Below, one piece after another: positions 30,501-40,216 of a DNA stretch of 64,000 bases. The notes beneath the pieces are model-generated. The model had not been told where the DNA came from. It saw only the letters and a program-made list of their open reading frames with translations, and did not search any database. Source of the DNA: Kosakonia oryziphila. Its GTDB lineage: Bacteria > Pseudomonadota > Gammaproteobacteria > Enterobacterales > Enterobacteriaceae. The stretch's first letter is position 1; each line of letters starts with the position of its first letter. The stretch is taken from contig NZ_FMBC01000008.1 in assembly GCF_900094795.1 (NCBI RefSeq), positions 56,796-120,795 on the forward strand, written 5' to 3'. Made by a program: the position numbers and the translations under genes.

Positions 30501-31433
30501 ATGAATATCATTGAAATCATCATGTCGGCGGGCAAGGTTTCCGTGGATGTTGCACTGTATACCTTGCTGCCGATCATGGTGGTGATGCTCATCATAATGA
30601 AGTATCTGGAGGAAAAAGGGGTTCTGGATGGTATTGTTCGTCTCACCTCCCCGGTATTAAAGCCTTTTGGCATCAGCGGAATGGGGATTTTCGCCCTGAT
30701 TCAGCTTAATTTCGTCAGTTTTGCCGCACCGCTCGCCGCGCTGGCTATTATGGAGCGCCGCGGAACCTCCGACCGACATCTTGCCGCCACACTCGCTATG
30801 TTGTTTGCCATGGGTCAAGCGAATGTATTTTACCCTCTTACTCCGTTCGGCCTGCACTGGGGCATAGCGATTGTGATTTCGCTGATTGGCGGTCTTGCCG
30901 CTTCAACGCTGACCTGGTACGTCACAGGACGCAGGCTCTCTGCCGACAGCTTGCACAATGAAGAGGGCGAACTGAATAAAGATAAGCCTCGCGCCGGGCT
31001 GATTTCGGTGATTAACGGCGCTGGCGCAGATGCGATTCGCCTGTCGCTGGGGTCGTTGCCGATGCTGCTGTTATCGCTGACGGTGGTGGGCTTACTGAAA
31101 GCGGCAGGCGTGGTGGAGGCGCTGACCTCGCTGTTAACGCCCATGCTGGCGTTCTTCCATATTTCCACGGTATATGTGCTGCTGGCGCTGACCAAATGCC
31201 TGGCGGGCGGTACGGCCTATTTTGGCGTGGCCTCAGAGATGGTGCAGCACGGACAACTGACGGCACAGCAGATCAACGCCTCGGCGGGCTTCCTGGTGCA
31301 AACCCTCGATTTACCGGGGATCGGGATTTTTCTCGGCATCGCCAGCCGCTTTGTTCGCCTGTTCCGCTTTGTACTACCCGGCGCGATTGTCGGCATTCTG
31401 ATCCGCACGCTGTTACATGTGATGGTGTTTTAA
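30501..31433 (+). CDS. Nucleoside-recognition (Gate/YjiG-SpmA-type) membrane protein
   Basis: 310 residues with about eight hydrophobic segments and the paired Gate motifs SFAAPLAALAIMERRGTSDRH and GLVQT-type FLVQTLDLPGIGIFLG. Such Nucleoside_recognition (Gate) proteins include SpmA/SpmB, YjiG/YjiH and parts of NupC and FeoB; the cargo of stand-alone versions is unknown. Monocistronic, with a hairpin between it and the convergent YciI-like gene. Confidence 0.85.
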   Translation: MNIIEIIMSAGKVSVDVALYTLLPIMVVMLIIMKYLEEKGVLDGIVRLTSPVLKPFGISGMGIFALIQLNFVSFAAPLAALAIMERRGTSDRHLAATLAMLFAMGQANVFYPLTPFGLHWGIAIVISLIGGLAASTLTWYVTGRRLSADSLHNEEGELNKDKPRAGLISVINGAGADAIRLSLGSLPMLLLSLTVVGLLKAAGVVEALTSLLTPMLAFFHISTVYVLLALTKCLAGGTAYFGVASEMVQHGQLTAQQINASAGFLVQTLDLPGIGIFLGIASRFVRLFRFVLPGAIVGILIRTLLHVMVF

Positions 31434-31448
31434 CGCGGAAAAAGCGCA

Positions 31449-31467
31449 AGGGCACGATTTGTGCCCT
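31449..31467. terminator. Hairpin between convergent genes
   Basis: GGGCAC / GTGCCC stem with GATTT loop at the convergent junction; U-run weak. Confidence 0.5.
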
Positions 31468-31479
31468 GGTTGGTCTGCG

Positions 31480-31770
31480 CTATTTTCCCAGTGCGGCGGC
31501 CATTCCGGCGCTGCATTTCATTGGCTCGAATTCAACAATCTCATAATCGGCCACACCCTCACGGTAAAAAGGATCTTCTTGCAGTAGTGCATCCAGTGCC
31601 GTGCGGGCCAGCGCGCGGGTTAAAATCACGCCACCGCTGCGCGGGTTTGTTGGCCCGGCAGCCAGAAAATAGTCCTCTTTAAAGCACGCGTCGAGATACA
31701 TGCGATGCGCCTCAACGAAGCGATCAACCTCGCTTAACGGTTTTTTATATTTCAGCGTTACGATAAACAT
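31480..31770 (-). CDS. YCII-domain (YciI-like) protein
   Basis: 96 residues from the ATG at 31770 (GAGGAG site). The ferredoxin-like YCII fold is indicated by MFIVTLKYKKPL, the conserved His in EAHRMYLD, and the Asp in the QEDPFYREGVADYEI segment. YCII proteins are small possible enzymes; some act in dehalogenation or lyase reactions, but none fits this copy. It is divergent from a LysR gene that may regulate it. Confidence 0.88.
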   Translation of the reverse strand: MFIVTLKYKKPLSEVDRFVEAHRMYLDACFKEDYFLAAGPTNPRSGGVILTRALARTALDALLQEDPFYREGVADYEIVEFEPMKCSAGMAAALGK

Positions 31771-31898
31771 GCGCAAACTCCTCTCTATGAATAGTGAATT
31801 ATCAACACGTTACGGTGCAGTATTCATAAGGGTTATATTGCGGTTAAATATCCGTTCAGGCTATTGCCATTTTTAACCCAGTTGAGACCGGATTTGTT

Positions 31899-32765
31899 GT
31901 GGACATCAAACTGCTGCGATCGTTTACCGTTGTTGCCCGGCTTGAACATATCGGCCAGGCGGCTGAAAGGCTAAATATCTCATCATCCCCGCTGAGCCGA
32001 CAAATTCAGATGCTGGAAGATGAATTAGGCGTCATGCTGTTTCATCGCGACAAAAAACGCCTCCATCTGACCAGCGAAGGGGAAAAATTTCTCGATGAAG
32101 TGGGGTCTTTTCTCCAGCACTACGATCGGCTGAAAGATCACGCCAGACATCTGGGTCAGGCCAACGTCGGACGCATTGATATCGGCTATGTCGAAGCGGC
32201 CATTCACTCACGCCTGCTGCCCGATGCGCTGGCAAAATTAGCGCTACCGCCAGATATCGATATCAAGCTGCATTCGATGCGTTCAAAACAGCAGCTTGAG
32301 CAACTACAGGCGCGGTTAATTGATGTGGCATTCCTCTACACGCCGCCGCCGTCAAGCGACGCACAGTTTTGCCAGAAAATCGTCCTTACCGAGCCGGTGC
32401 TGCTGGCAATGCCGAAAGAGATAGCTCTCCCCTCGCCCACGCCCGCGCAGCTTGAGTACTATCCCTGGATAGCCGAGCAGGAAAACCTGAACCCGGCAGC
32501 GCGCGCGCAATTACTTCACGCTTGTCAGGAAAAAGGTTTCACCCCGCGCATCAGCCTGGAAGTTTCTGGCCCGCTGGCCGCGCTCTCTTGTGTCGAAGCG
32601 GGGCTGGGATTCACCTTTATTCAGCAAAGCCTGGCGCGCATTGCGTCAGAGAAAGTGGCATTAGTTGCTCTGCCATGGCTACCGCTGGCGATCGCACTAC
32701 ACCTGGTATGGAGAAAAAACGAAACAAAGCCGCTGGTGCGGCGTCTCCTCGCGGCTTTCGATTAG
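31899..32765 (+). CDS. LysR-family transcriptional regulator
   Basis: 288 residues starting with GTG. N-terminal HTH (HIGQAAERLNISSSPLSRQIQMLE) and a C-terminal effector domain (about 90-285). The SSSPLSRQIQ variant is typical of CatR/BenM-like and HcaR-like regulators of aromatic catabolism, but the resemblance is short. It is divergent from the YciI-like gene, which is the natural first candidate target. Confidence 0.88.
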   Translation: MDIKLLRSFTVVARLEHIGQAAERLNISSSPLSRQIQMLEDELGVMLFHRDKKRLHLTSEGEKFLDEVGSFLQHYDRLKDHARHLGQANVGRIDIGYVEAAIHSRLLPDALAKLALPPDIDIKLHSMRSKQQLEQLQARLIDVAFLYTPPPSSDAQFCQKIVLTEPVLLAMPKEIALPSPTPAQLEYYPWIAEQENLNPAARAQLLHACQEKGFTPRISLEVSGPLAALSCVEAGLGFTFIQQSLARIASEKVALVALPWLPLAIALHLVWRKNETKPLVRRLLAAFD

Positions 32766-32833
32766 CGCCGTTCACCGGGCTGGTTGGATTCACTCCCCCA
32801 GGCCCGGTAAACGTAGCGCCATCAGACACCAGG

Positions 32834-34348
32834 TTATTTCTTCACCGTATCTTCGAGAAAGAAACGACCGAGCGGGTTCTGGTAGAAACCTTCAATATTT
32901 TTCCGGCTCACATTGCGATACGGGCTGTAGTAGAGATCGATCCAGTTCACATCGGCTTTGGCCATTTTTTGCAGATCGATATACATCTGTTCGCGTTTTT
33001 TCGCATCCATTTCCACGCGAGCCGCAGCGACCAGCGCTTTCACCTTGTCATTCTTATAACGCGTCATGTAGTTCATGTTGGTATCGTGGCCCAGCACGAA
33101 GGTGGTTTTCTGATCCGGGTCGAGAATATCGTTGGTCCAGTACATCACTGAAATATCGTATTCGCCCGCCACCAGCATATCCCAGCTCTGGCTGGGATCG
33201 ACTTTTTGCAAATTCACCTTCACACCCGCTTTCGCCAGTTGCTGTTGCAGCAGAATGGCGATCTGCTCATCCACTTCATCTCCGGCGTTAACCACATAAT
33301 TCAGCGTTAAATCGGAGGCGCCAGCGTCTTTCAGCATCTGTTTGGCTTTTTCCGGATCGTAGGCGCGGCGCAGGTTATCGCTGTAGTGATACAGCGCACC
33401 AGCCGGGATATAAGAGTTAGCCACCTGGCCGTAGCCAAAGGTCACGGTTTTCACGATCGCATCTTTATCGATGGCGAAGTCCAGCGCCTGGCGTACTTCC
33501 ACTTTGCCGAGCGCGCCGTGCGAGTGGTTGATCAGCAGGTGATCTTCACGGGTTGACGGATCCAGTTCCACCTTCAGATTGTTGTCTTTTTGCAGTGATG
33601 CAATACGCGAGAACGGCACCGTCAGCGCAGCATCCAGCTCGCCAGCCTGCACTTTCAGCATGCGGGTGTTGTCATCGGGAATGGTCAGCCAGTCTACTTC
33701 GTCGAGGCTGACGTTCTTCGCCTGCCAGAAGTTCGGGTTCTTCACCAGCACGATTTTCTCGCCACGTACCCACTCTTTCACGCTAAACGCGCCGGAACCG
33801 ACCGGTTTTTCGGCAAACGTCTCTGCCCCTTCTGCCTCCAGCGCTTTTTGCGAGATCACCGACGCATTCGGCAATGCCAGTTGTGACAGAAACGGCGCTG
33901 ACGGCGATTTCAACGTGACGACCAGCGTGCGCGCATCCGGCGCTTCAGCTTTGTCGATAATGCGGTACGAATCGCGCCATAATGATCCGGCATCGTCACG
34001 AATACGCAGCAGGCTGAATGCAGCATCGCTGGCGCTCACCGGCGTGCCATCGGAGAATTTGGTGTCGCGAATTTTAAAGGTATAAACCTTGCCGTCCGGC
34101 GAAATGCTCCAGCTTTCTGCCACGCCCGGCTCCAGTTTGGTGCCGGTTTTATCCACCCGCACTAGCGGATCAAAGACGTTGGAAAACACCCAGTTGTCGG
34201 CGTTTTGCGCCGATTTGATCGGGTCGAACGTGGTGCTGTCTTCGCGACGGCCAATGGTTAATACACCTGCCGCCTGCGCCATTTCGCTGACCACACTGAG
34301 CGCCAGAAAAACGCTGGCCGCCAACAACTTAACATGCCTGTGCTTCAT
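32834..34348 (-). CDS. Peptide ABC transporter substrate-binding protein (SBP_bac_5)
   Basis: 504 residues from the ATG at 34348 (AGGAG site; the frame also allows TTG one codon earlier). Signal peptide ending AQA-AGVLTIGRRE, then the DppA/OppA-type fold (TFDPIKSAQNADNWVFSNVFDPLVR region). It would capture a peptide or small amide in the periplasm. It is the last gene of a five-gene operon, an unusual position for the binding protein, and its start overlaps the end of the ATPase gene by 20 bases. In the related PipR locus of Pseudomonas, the linked binding protein is needed for sensing a plant-derived amide. Confidence 0.92.
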   Translation of the reverse strand: MKHRHVKLLAASVFLALSVVSEMAQAAGVLTIGRREDSTTFDPIKSAQNADNWVFSNVFDPLVRVDKTGTKLEPGVAESWSISPDGKVYTFKIRDTKFSDGTPVSASDAAFSLLRIRDDAGSLWRDSYRIIDKAEAPDARTLVVTLKSPSAPFLSQLALPNASVISQKALEAEGAETFAEKPVGSGAFSVKEWVRGEKIVLVKNPNFWQAKNVSLDEVDWLTIPDDNTRMLKVQAGELDAALTVPFSRIASLQKDNNLKVELDPSTREDHLLINHSHGALGKVEVRQALDFAIDKDAIVKTVTFGYGQVANSYIPAGALYHYSDNLRRAYDPEKAKQMLKDAGASDLTLNYVVNAGDEVDEQIAILLQQQLAKAGVKVNLQKVDPSQSWDMLVAGEYDISVMYWTNDILDPDQKTTFVLGHDTNMNYMTRYKNDKVKALVAAARVEMDAKKREQMYIDLQKMAKADVNWIDLYYSPYRNVSRKNIEGFYQNPLGRFFLEDTVKK

Positions 34349-35366
34349 CAAAAGATCTCCTGCTCAAAGGAAAAACAGTCTCATCGCCTGTGTGGGTCAA
34401 CACACAGGAATATGCGTGATCGGCAATCTGCCGGGTTGGAGGTAACGCGCCGGTGCGACACTGCACCTGCGCATAGGGGCAGCGCGGATGAAAAGCGCAA
34501 CCCTGTGGAATGGATAACGGGCTGGGCGGTTCGCCGCCGAGCGGATCCGCAGGCAGCGGTTTATCAGGATCGATTTCCGGGATCGCCGCCACCAGCGCTG
34601 CGGTATAGGGGTGACGCGGCTGGGTGAACACCTCTTCGGACGGGCCTTCTTCGACAATGCGTCCGAGGTACATCACCGCCACGCGATCGCACAGGCGGCG
34701 CACAATCGCCAGATCATGCGCGATAAACAAAATCGCCAGCCCCATCTTTTCGCGCAGTTCCATCAGCAGGTTAACGATCTGCCCCTGAATAGAGACATCC
34801 AGCGCCGCCACGCACTCATCGGCCACAATCAACCGTGGTTCGATCGCCAGCACGCGGGCAATCCCGGCACGCTGGCACTGCCCGCCGCTAAGCTGACCGG
34901 GTCGGGACTTTGCCTGCTCCGGGCGCAACCCGACTAATGTCAGCAGTTCAGCCACTCGCGCATTCACGCCGCTGCGTGGCACTTTCTGATGCACGCGCAG
35001 CACTTCCGCAATGCTGTCACCTATGGTCTGGCGAGGATTAAGCGAGGCGAAAGGATCCTGGAAAATCATCGCCGTTTGCAGGCGCAACCGCGCCACGTCG
35101 CTCTTCAGCCCATGAGTAATACGGTGTCCATCGAAGCGAACCTCGCCCGCCGTCATCCGCTCAAGCTGCAATAACGCACGCCCCAGCGTGCTTTTGCCGC
35201 TGCCGGATTCGCCCACCAGACCGAGGGTTTCCCCGGCGTGAATTTTCAGTGTGACGTCGTTAACTGCGTGCACCATCCGCCCGGCACCCGGCAGGCCACC
35301 GGAAACCAGAAAGGTCACGCTGACGTTATCCGCCTCTAACAAGGGCCAGTTTGCTGATGTCGTCAT
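34329..35366 (-). CDS. Peptide ABC transporter ATP-binding protein, DppF/OppF-like
   Basis: 345 residues from the ATG at 35366 (GGGAGGGAG site). Walker [11 protein letters not shown]-loop [14 protein letters not shown], Walker [13 protein letters not shown], switch His in IAHDLAIV, and the C-terminal [14 protein letters not shown] of oligopeptide ATPases. Two unusual residues: the signature reads LSGGQCQR instead of LSGGQRQR, and Walker B has ADEC instead of ADEP. Both sites otherwise keep key residues, so activity is likely. Its start overlaps the upstream ATPase stop (ATGA). Confidence 0.92.
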   Translation of the reverse strand: MTTSANWPLLEADNVSVTFLVSGGLPGAGRMVHAVNDVTLKIHAGETLGLVGESGSGKSTLGRALLQLERMTAGEVRFDGHRITHGLKSDVARLRLQTAMIFQDPFASLNPRQTIGDSIAEVLRVHQKVPRSGVNARVAELLTLVGLRPEQAKSRPGQLSGGQCQRAGIARVLAIEPRLIVADECVAALDVSIQGQIVNLLMELREKMGLAILFIAHDLAIVRRLCDRVAVMYLGRIVEEGPSEEVFTQPRHPYTAALVAAIPEIDPDKPLPADPLGGEPPSPLSIPQGCAFHPRCPYAQVQCRTGALPPTRQIADHAYSCVLTHTGDETVFPLSRRSFDEAQAC

Positions 35367-36346
35367 GCTCCCTCCCGCTGGCTGAGTGGTTGTAATGCGT
35401 GATGGCAAGCCGCCGCATGCGCCAGCGTGTCGCGCCCTTGCCGCAGTACAGGCTGTTGCTGACAAGCGGCGCTGGCATACTGGCAGCGGGGATGAAAGCG
35501 GCAACCGGCCGGGAAGTTATCCGCCACTGGCGGCTGGCCGCTGATGGTCACCAGACGCCCCTGCCCGCCTTCGCTGGCTGGCTGGCAATCAATTAATCCA
35601 CGGGTGTAGGGATGCAGTGGTTGCGCCAGCACATCGCGCTTACCACCCACTTCGCACAGCCGCCCGCCGTACATGACCGCGATGCGATCGCAGGTTTGCG
35701 CCACCACGCCGAGATCATGGGTGATCATGATCACCGCCAGCCCCAGTTGCTGCCGCAAATCGCTGAGCAGACGCAGGATCTGCATCTGCACGGTGACATC
35801 CAGCGCAGTGGTGGGCTCGTCGGCAATCAGCAGCGACGGCTCCGGAGCCAGCGCCACAGCGATCATCGCGCGCTGACGCATGCCGCCGGAAAATTCATGC
35901 GGATAGTTATGAATGCGGTTTTGCGGATCGGGAATACCGACCTGGCGCAGCAGTTCTTTGGCATCTTCCCGTGCCTGTGCGCGGCTGGCACCGAAATGAC
36001 GACGGCGGCTTTCGGCAATTTGCTCTCCAATGGTCATCACCGGGTTGAGGTGGCTGGCCGGGTTCTGAAAAATCATCCCCATTTCGCGCCCGCGCACCGC
36101 CGACATTTGCGCTTCGCTTAACGACAATAAGTCGCGACCGCCCAACCGCACTTCGCCGCCAGTAATAGCCAGCCCCTGGCCGGGCAACAGACGCATCAAT
36201 GCCCGACAGGTCACGGTTTTCCCGGAACCGCTCTCGCCAACCAGGCCGAGCATCTCTCCGGCATTCAACGTAAATGAGACTTTATCCACCAGCGCGATAT
36301 CCGGCTCGCGGGTAATGGTCAGCTCTGAGACAGTCAGCAGTGTCAT
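35363..36346 (-). CDS. Peptide ABC transporter ATP-binding protein, DppD/OppD-like
   Basis: 327 residues: Walker [10 protein letters not shown]-loop [14 protein letters not shown], signature FSGGMRQR, Walker [13 protein letters not shown], switch His ITHDLGVV, and the C-terminal domain [13 protein letters not shown] with [14 protein letters not shown]. Partner of the DppF-like ATPase. Overlaps both neighbours by 4 bases, so the operon is tightly coupled. Confidence 0.94.
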   Translation of the reverse strand: MTLLTVSELTITREPDIALVDKVSFTLNAGEMLGLVGESGSGKTVTCRALMRLLPGQGLAITGGEVRLGGRDLLSLSEAQMSAVRGREMGMIFQNPASHLNPVMTIGEQIAESRRRHFGASRAQAREDAKELLRQVGIPDPQNRIHNYPHEFSGGMRQRAMIAVALAPEPSLLIADEPTTALDVTVQMQILRLLSDLRQQLGLAVIMITHDLGVVAQTCDRIAVMYGGRLCEVGGKRDVLAQPLHPYTRGLIDCQPASEGGQGRLVTISGQPPVADNFPAGCRFHPRCQYASAACQQQPVLRQGRDTLAHAAACHHALQPLSQREGA

Positions 36347-37188
36347 ATGCGCGCTCCCAGTTTATCGCCGAGGCCATCGGCCAGCAGGCTGAAGCCCATC
36401 GCCAGCAGCACAATCGCCAGCCCCGGAAAGGTGGTTATCCACCACGCGGTGGTGATAAAGCTCTGTCCTTCAGCCACCATCACGCCCCACTCCGCCGTGG
36501 GTGGCTGCACGCCCAGCCCGAGGTAGCTGACCGCCGCGCCGTTTAGCAGTACCAGCACGCAGTCAGACATAGAGAACACCAACGCGCCGGTGATGGCGTT
36601 CGGCAACAGATGGCGGAACAGAATGCGCCCATGGCCATAGCCAAGGCTGCGCGCCGCAACAATGAAATCCCGCTGTTTTAGCGTCAGCACCTGCGCCCGT
36701 ACCAGCCGGGCGTAAGAGACCCAGCCGACCATCGCCATTGCAATGTAGAAACTGCCCAGACCCGGCCCAAGGATGGCGATAATCGCCAGCATCAGTACCA
36801 GAAAAGGAAACGCCAGTACGATGTCGATCAGCCGCATAATGGCCGCATCCACCACGCCGCCGAGATAACCGGACAGCGCACCGAGCGTAGTGCCCAGAAA
36901 AAACGGGAAGATAACCCCCAGCAGGCAGATTTGCAGATCCACCCGTGCGCCCCACAGCACGCGTGAGAAGATATCGCGGCCAAAGTTATCGGTACCGAAC
37001 AGGTGCGCGCCGCCGGGGGAAAGCAGGCTCGACGTTGCATCCTGCGTAATGGGATCAAACGGCGCCAGCCACGGAGCAAACAGGGCGATAAACAACCACA
37101 GACCGACAATCACTACCCCGGCGCGCAACGCGTGCTGGCGTGGGATCGCCCGGCGGCGTAACCCGGAAATCACGCTGAGAGCACTCAT
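36343..37188 (-). CDS. Peptide ABC transporter permease, DppC-like
   Basis: 281 residues: one N-terminal membrane helix (VVIVGLWLFIALFAPWLAPF), the DppC-type HLFGTDNFGRDIFSRVLWG motif, then five further helices and the EAA loop (VAARSLGYGHGRILFRHLLPN). It forms the channel with the DppB-like permease. The ATGA overlaps on both sides support one transcript. Confidence 0.93.
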   Translation of the reverse strand: MSALSVISGLRRRAIPRQHALRAGVVIVGLWLFIALFAPWLAPFDPITQDATSSLLSPGGAHLFGTDNFGRDIFSRVLWGARVDLQICLLGVIFPFFLGTTLGALSGYLGGVVDAAIMRLIDIVLAFPFLVLMLAIIAILGPGLGSFYIAMAMVGWVSYARLVRAQVLTLKQRDFIVAARSLGYGHGRILFRHLLPNAITGALVFSMSDCVLVLLNGAAVSYLGLGVQPPTAEWGVMVAEGQSFITTAWWITTFPGLAIVLLAMGFSLLADGLGDKLGARI

Positions 37189-38123
37189 AATTTCACCCTC
37201 GGATCCAGCGCTACGGTCAATACATCGGCCAGCAGATTGACGGCCACGGTCGCCAGCGCAAACACCATCACCACGCCCTGCACCACCATGTAGTCGCGGC
37301 TAAAAATCGCTTTCACCAGTAACTGGCCCAGCCCCGGAATAGCGAACACGCTCTCAATCACTACCGTGCTGCCAATCAGCCAGCCAATATTCACCGCCAG
37401 CAGGTTTAGCGTCGGCACCAGTGAGTTGGGCAACACATGACGCCAGAAGATACGGTTTTCGCGCTGGCCCCGAGCCCTGGCTGCCACCACATAATCGCTG
37501 CTCATCTCCATCAGCAGGCTGGCGCGCAGGTTGCGGATCAATACCGCCGCCAGTGCCAGCGCTACCGTCAGGCACGGCAGCACCATATGGTGCAGTTGGT
37601 CGGCAAAATCGCTGCCGTAACCGGAGACCGGGAACCAACCGAGCACCACACTAAAAATGATGATCATCATGATGCCGAGCCAGAATGCCGGAAACCCTAA
37701 CCCGGCGGTGGTGAACAGACGGATCAGTTGATCCGCCGCCCGCCCGCGCTGTCGCGCCGCCAGCGAAGCCAGCGGAACCGTCAGGATCACCGCCAGCAGC
37801 ACGCTGCCCAGTACCAGCCACAATGTTGGTTCGAGCCGTGAGTTAATCAGCTTCAGGGTATCGACGCGGTAGACAATCGATTTGCCCAGTTCCCCCTGCA
37901 ATAAATTGCGCAGGAAATAGCCGTACTGCACCCATAACGGTTCATCGAGACCAAACTGCGCACGGATACGCGCCAGCGCCTCTGGCGTACTGCGTACACC
38001 GAGCAGAATACGCGCCGGATCGCCGGGGATCGCCCGTACCATCGCGAAGGTGATAATGCTGATCCCAAGCAGTACAGGCAGCAGTTGTAAGGGTCGAAAT
38101 AACAGAAAACGGTAACGATGCAT
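37185..38123 (-). CDS. Peptide ABC transporter permease, DppB-like
   Basis: 312 residues from the ATG at 38123, which has GGGAG ahead; the ATG at 38144 has no site. It has the DppB-type features: an N-terminal helix with PVLLGISIITFAMVRAIPGDPA, and the EAA loop VAARARGQRENRIFWRHVLPN. First gene of the importer operon, transcribed away from the LuxR solo. A lux-box-like palindrome lies 140 bp upstream. Confidence 0.92.
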   Translation of the reverse strand: MHRYRFLLFRPLQLLPVLLGISIITFAMVRAIPGDPARILLGVRSTPEALARIRAQFGLDEPLWVQYGYFLRNLLQGELGKSIVYRVDTLKLINSRLEPTLWLVLGSVLLAVILTVPLASLAARQRGRAADQLIRLFTTAGLGFPAFWLGIMMIIIFSVVLGWFPVSGYGSDFADQLHHMVLPCLTVALALAAVLIRNLRASLLMEMSSDYVVAARARGQRENRIFWRHVLPNSLVPTLNLLAVNIGWLIGSTVVIESVFAIPGLGQLLVKAIFSRDYMVVQGVVMVFALATVAVNLLADVLTVALDPRVKL

Positions 38124-38203
38124 CAGCGAACTCCCATGGTGCATACGGTGGTGAAGAGTTAAAAAATCGCTCCGCCGTAGTGCAACCCTGCGTCATAAAT
38201 TTG

Positions 38204-38230
38204 CGCCCGGTCAGCCTTAGCGGGCGTTTT
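38204..38230 (+). terminator. Hairpin with T-run in the divergent region
   Basis: CGCCCG / CGGGCG stem with an 11-base loop followed by TTTTC on the plus strand. It could stop stray transcription toward the LuxR solo; on the minus strand it lies in the importer leader. Confidence 0.35.
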
Positions 38231-38262
38231 CTTTACGCTAACGACATCATTCAGGGCTGGGT

Positions 38263-38282
38263 AGTTAGCAAAAATACTAGTT
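38263..38282 (-). promoter_or_regulatory. lux-box-like operator facing the peptide importer operon
   Basis: Read on the minus strand it is AACTAGTATTTTTGCTAACT, identical at 16 of 20 positions to the box before pip at 39146-39165. It lies 140 bp before the importer start and 110 bp before the LuxR solo start. Confidence 0.65.
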
Positions 38283-38391
38283 TTACCCTTCCCGCAGGAC
38301 GGCACCGGAATTGCATGCTTTGGCGAAGCCACGGGGAAATTGCACAAACCGTGCCCGTGGCATGGCACCGTTTACTCTGAGGGAGTTCATT

Positions 38392-39144
38392 ATGCGCATT
38401 AATATCGAAAGCCCTGGTGCAACCAACGCTACCAGGCTCGAAGAGGCTTTTGCTGGGCTGTTTGCCCGGACGCAGGCGTTGGGTTTTGATGCGGTGATTT
38501 ACGACTACACGCCAGTACCGCGTTCGCTGGAAGGCTCGCTGATTACGCCATCGTTGCTGGAGATGCGCAATGTGCCGGATGATATGCGCCGGCTGTGGTG
38601 CGAGCGAGGCTACTATCAGGTTGATCCGGTTCAGCATTTTGCGCTGGAGAGTTGCTCGCCGTTCGTCTGGTCTTATCAACGCCCGGATCGCAGTGCATTG
38701 CAGGGGCGACTGGGTGAAAATGCGCAAGAAGTGACGCACTATATGCGCGATAACAATATGCCCTGCGGCGCCACCGTGCCGCTGCATCTGCCGAATGGCG
38801 GTTTTGTCACGCTGACCGGAATTGTGACCGACCAGCGGGAAGAGCGGGATATAAGCGAAACGCTGGCACAACTGACCTTTCTGGCGCACCGTTTTCAGGA
38901 GTCGGCGTTTCCGTTGTTTGATGCCTCAATGCTTACCTGCCGACATGTCAAACTGAGCAACCGCGAGCGCGAATGTCTGGCGTGGTCCGCTGAAGGGCTG
39001 ACGGCGAAAGAGATTGCCCGCAAGCTACACCGCTCGGTCGCCACTGTCACGCTGCATCTCAACACGGCGGCGAAAAAGCTCGGCGCGACCAACCGCGTGC
39101 AGGCTGTTGTCCGGGCGCTGCATTACCGTTTGCTTGACAGTTAA
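38392..39144 (+). CDS. LuxR solo of the plant-signal-responsive (PAB) type
   Basis: 250 residues from the ATG at 38392 (GAGGGAG site). The N-terminal autoinducer-binding domain (about 15-165) keeps Asp78, Pro79 and Trp93, equivalent to D70, P71 and W85 of TraR. It has Met65 and Trp69 where AHL receptors have Trp57 and Tyr61. This W57M/Y61W pair defines the OryR, PsoR, XccR and PipR group, which answers to plant-derived compounds rather than AHLs. The C-terminal GerE HTH is at about 183-245 (LSNREREC, GLTAKEIA). Gene order with pip and a peptide importer matches that group. Confidence 0.92.
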   Translation: MRINIESPGATNATRLEEAFAGLFARTQALGFDAVIYDYTPVPRSLEGSLITPSLLEMRNVPDDMRRLWCERGYYQVDPVQHFALESCSPFVWSYQRPDRSALQGRLGENAQEVTHYMRDNNMPCGATVPLHLPNGGFVTLTGIVTDQREERDISETLAQLTFLAHRFQESAFPLFDASMLTCRHVKLSNRERECLAWSAEGLTAKEIARKLHRSVATVTLHLNTAAKKLGATNRVQAVVRALHYRLLDS

Positions 39145-39145
39145 G

Positions 39146-39165
39146 AACTAGCATTTTTGCTAGTG
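39146..39165 (+). promoter_or_regulatory. lux-box-like operator in front of pip
   Basis: AACTAGCATTTTTGCTAGTG contains the perfect inverted repeat ACTAGCA-N4-TGCTAGT. It starts right after the LuxR-solo stop and ends 63 bp before the pip start, the usual distance for an activator overlapping a -35 region. Confidence 0.7.
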
Positions 39166-39228
39166 TTCAGCGCAAGCAGTGACGTTCTAACCTGAAAGCC
39201 AGTTCACTTAACAGGGTAAACGTCACTC

Positions 39229-40122
39229 ATGTACACCATTCGAGAAGGCTATGTCCCCTTCCGGGGATATCAGACCTGGTTTCGCATCTGCGGCGATCTG
39301 CACAGCGGTCAGACGCCGTTGGTGGTCGCGCACGGCGGCCCCGGCTGCACTCACGATTATGTTGATGCATTCAAAGATATCGCCGAAACCGGGCGCGCAG
39401 TGATCCACTATGATCAACTGGGTAACGGACGTTCCACCCATCTGCCGGAGAAAAGCCCTGATTTCTGGCAACCTTCACTGTTTCTCGACGAATTGAATCA
39501 TCTGCTTCAGGCACTCGAGATTGCCGACAACTACGCGCTGCTTGGGCAATCCTGGGGCGGAATGCTGGCGGCAGAACACGCGGTCACCCAACCGCAAGGG
39601 TTGAAAGCAATAATTATCGCCAACTCACCGGCATCAATGGCGCTGTGGCTGGAAGGCGCGGCGAAACTGCGCGCTCAGCTTCCGCCGGAGGTGCAGCAGA
39701 CGCTGCTGGCACACGAAGCGGCGGGCACGCTGGACAGCGCTGAATACAAAGCGGCCAGCCAAGTATTTTACCAGCGCCATGTATGCCGTCTCTCCCCCTG
39801 GCCGCCAGAAGTGCAGCGTACCTTTGATGCAATGGATGCCGATCCGACTGTATATCACGCGATGAACGGCCCGACGGAATTCCACGTTATCGGCAGCATG
39901 AAAGAATGGACGATTATCGACCGTTTGCCGCAGGTGCGTGTACCGACATTACTGATTTCCGGGCGCTATGACGAAGCCACGCCAGAAGTGGTGCAGCCGT
40001 TTATGGACCATATTACCGGGGCGCAATGGGTGATTTTCGAATCCTCCAGCCATATGCCCCATGTTGAAGAGCGGTCGTTGTGCATGCAGACCGTTAGTGA
40101 TTTTTTGGCGAAAACCTGTTGA
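39229..40122 (+). CDS. pip: Proline iminopeptidase (Pip), alpha/beta hydrolase
   Basis: 297 residues of the S33 family: oxyanion-hole HGGPG (35-39), nucleophile elbow GQSWGG with Ser108, then Asp248 and His275 (SSHMPH) as triad. No signal peptide, so cytoplasmic. It removes N-terminal proline or hydrolyses related amides. In Xanthomonas and other plant-associated bacteria the linked pip gene is the activated target of the PAB LuxR solo; the box at 39146 supports the same here. A strong terminator follows. Confidence 0.92.
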   Translation: MYTIREGYVPFRGYQTWFRICGDLHSGQTPLVVAHGGPGCTHDYVDAFKDIAETGRAVIHYDQLGNGRSTHLPEKSPDFWQPSLFLDELNHLLQALEIADNYALLGQSWGGMLAAEHAVTQPQGLKAIIIANSPASMALWLEGAAKLRAQLPPEVQQTLLAHEAAGTLDSAEYKAASQVFYQRHVCRLSPWPPEVQRTFDAMDADPTVYHAMNGPTEFHVIGSMKEWTIIDRLPQVRVPTLLISGRYDEATPEVVQPFMDHITGAQWVIFESSSHMPHVEERSLCMQTVSDFLAKTC

Positions 40123-40161
40123 TACTCCTCCCACACCAGGTGGATTGTGTTTGTTGTTTTT

Positions 40162-40185
40162 AAGCGCCGGCCAGGCGCTTTTTTT
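40162..40185 (+). terminator. Intrinsic terminator of pip
   Basis: AAGCGCC / GGCGCTT stem with a 5-base loop followed by TTTTT. Confidence 0.88.
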
Positions 40186-40216
40186 CTGTCGGCCTGCGGA
40201 CCAGCAACGCTGCACA

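Noticed and set aside
32774..32808. ACCGGGC / GCCCGGT hairpin between LysR and binding-protein genes as a terminator
   Set aside because: Wide 21-base loop and no U-run on either strand; weak evidence.
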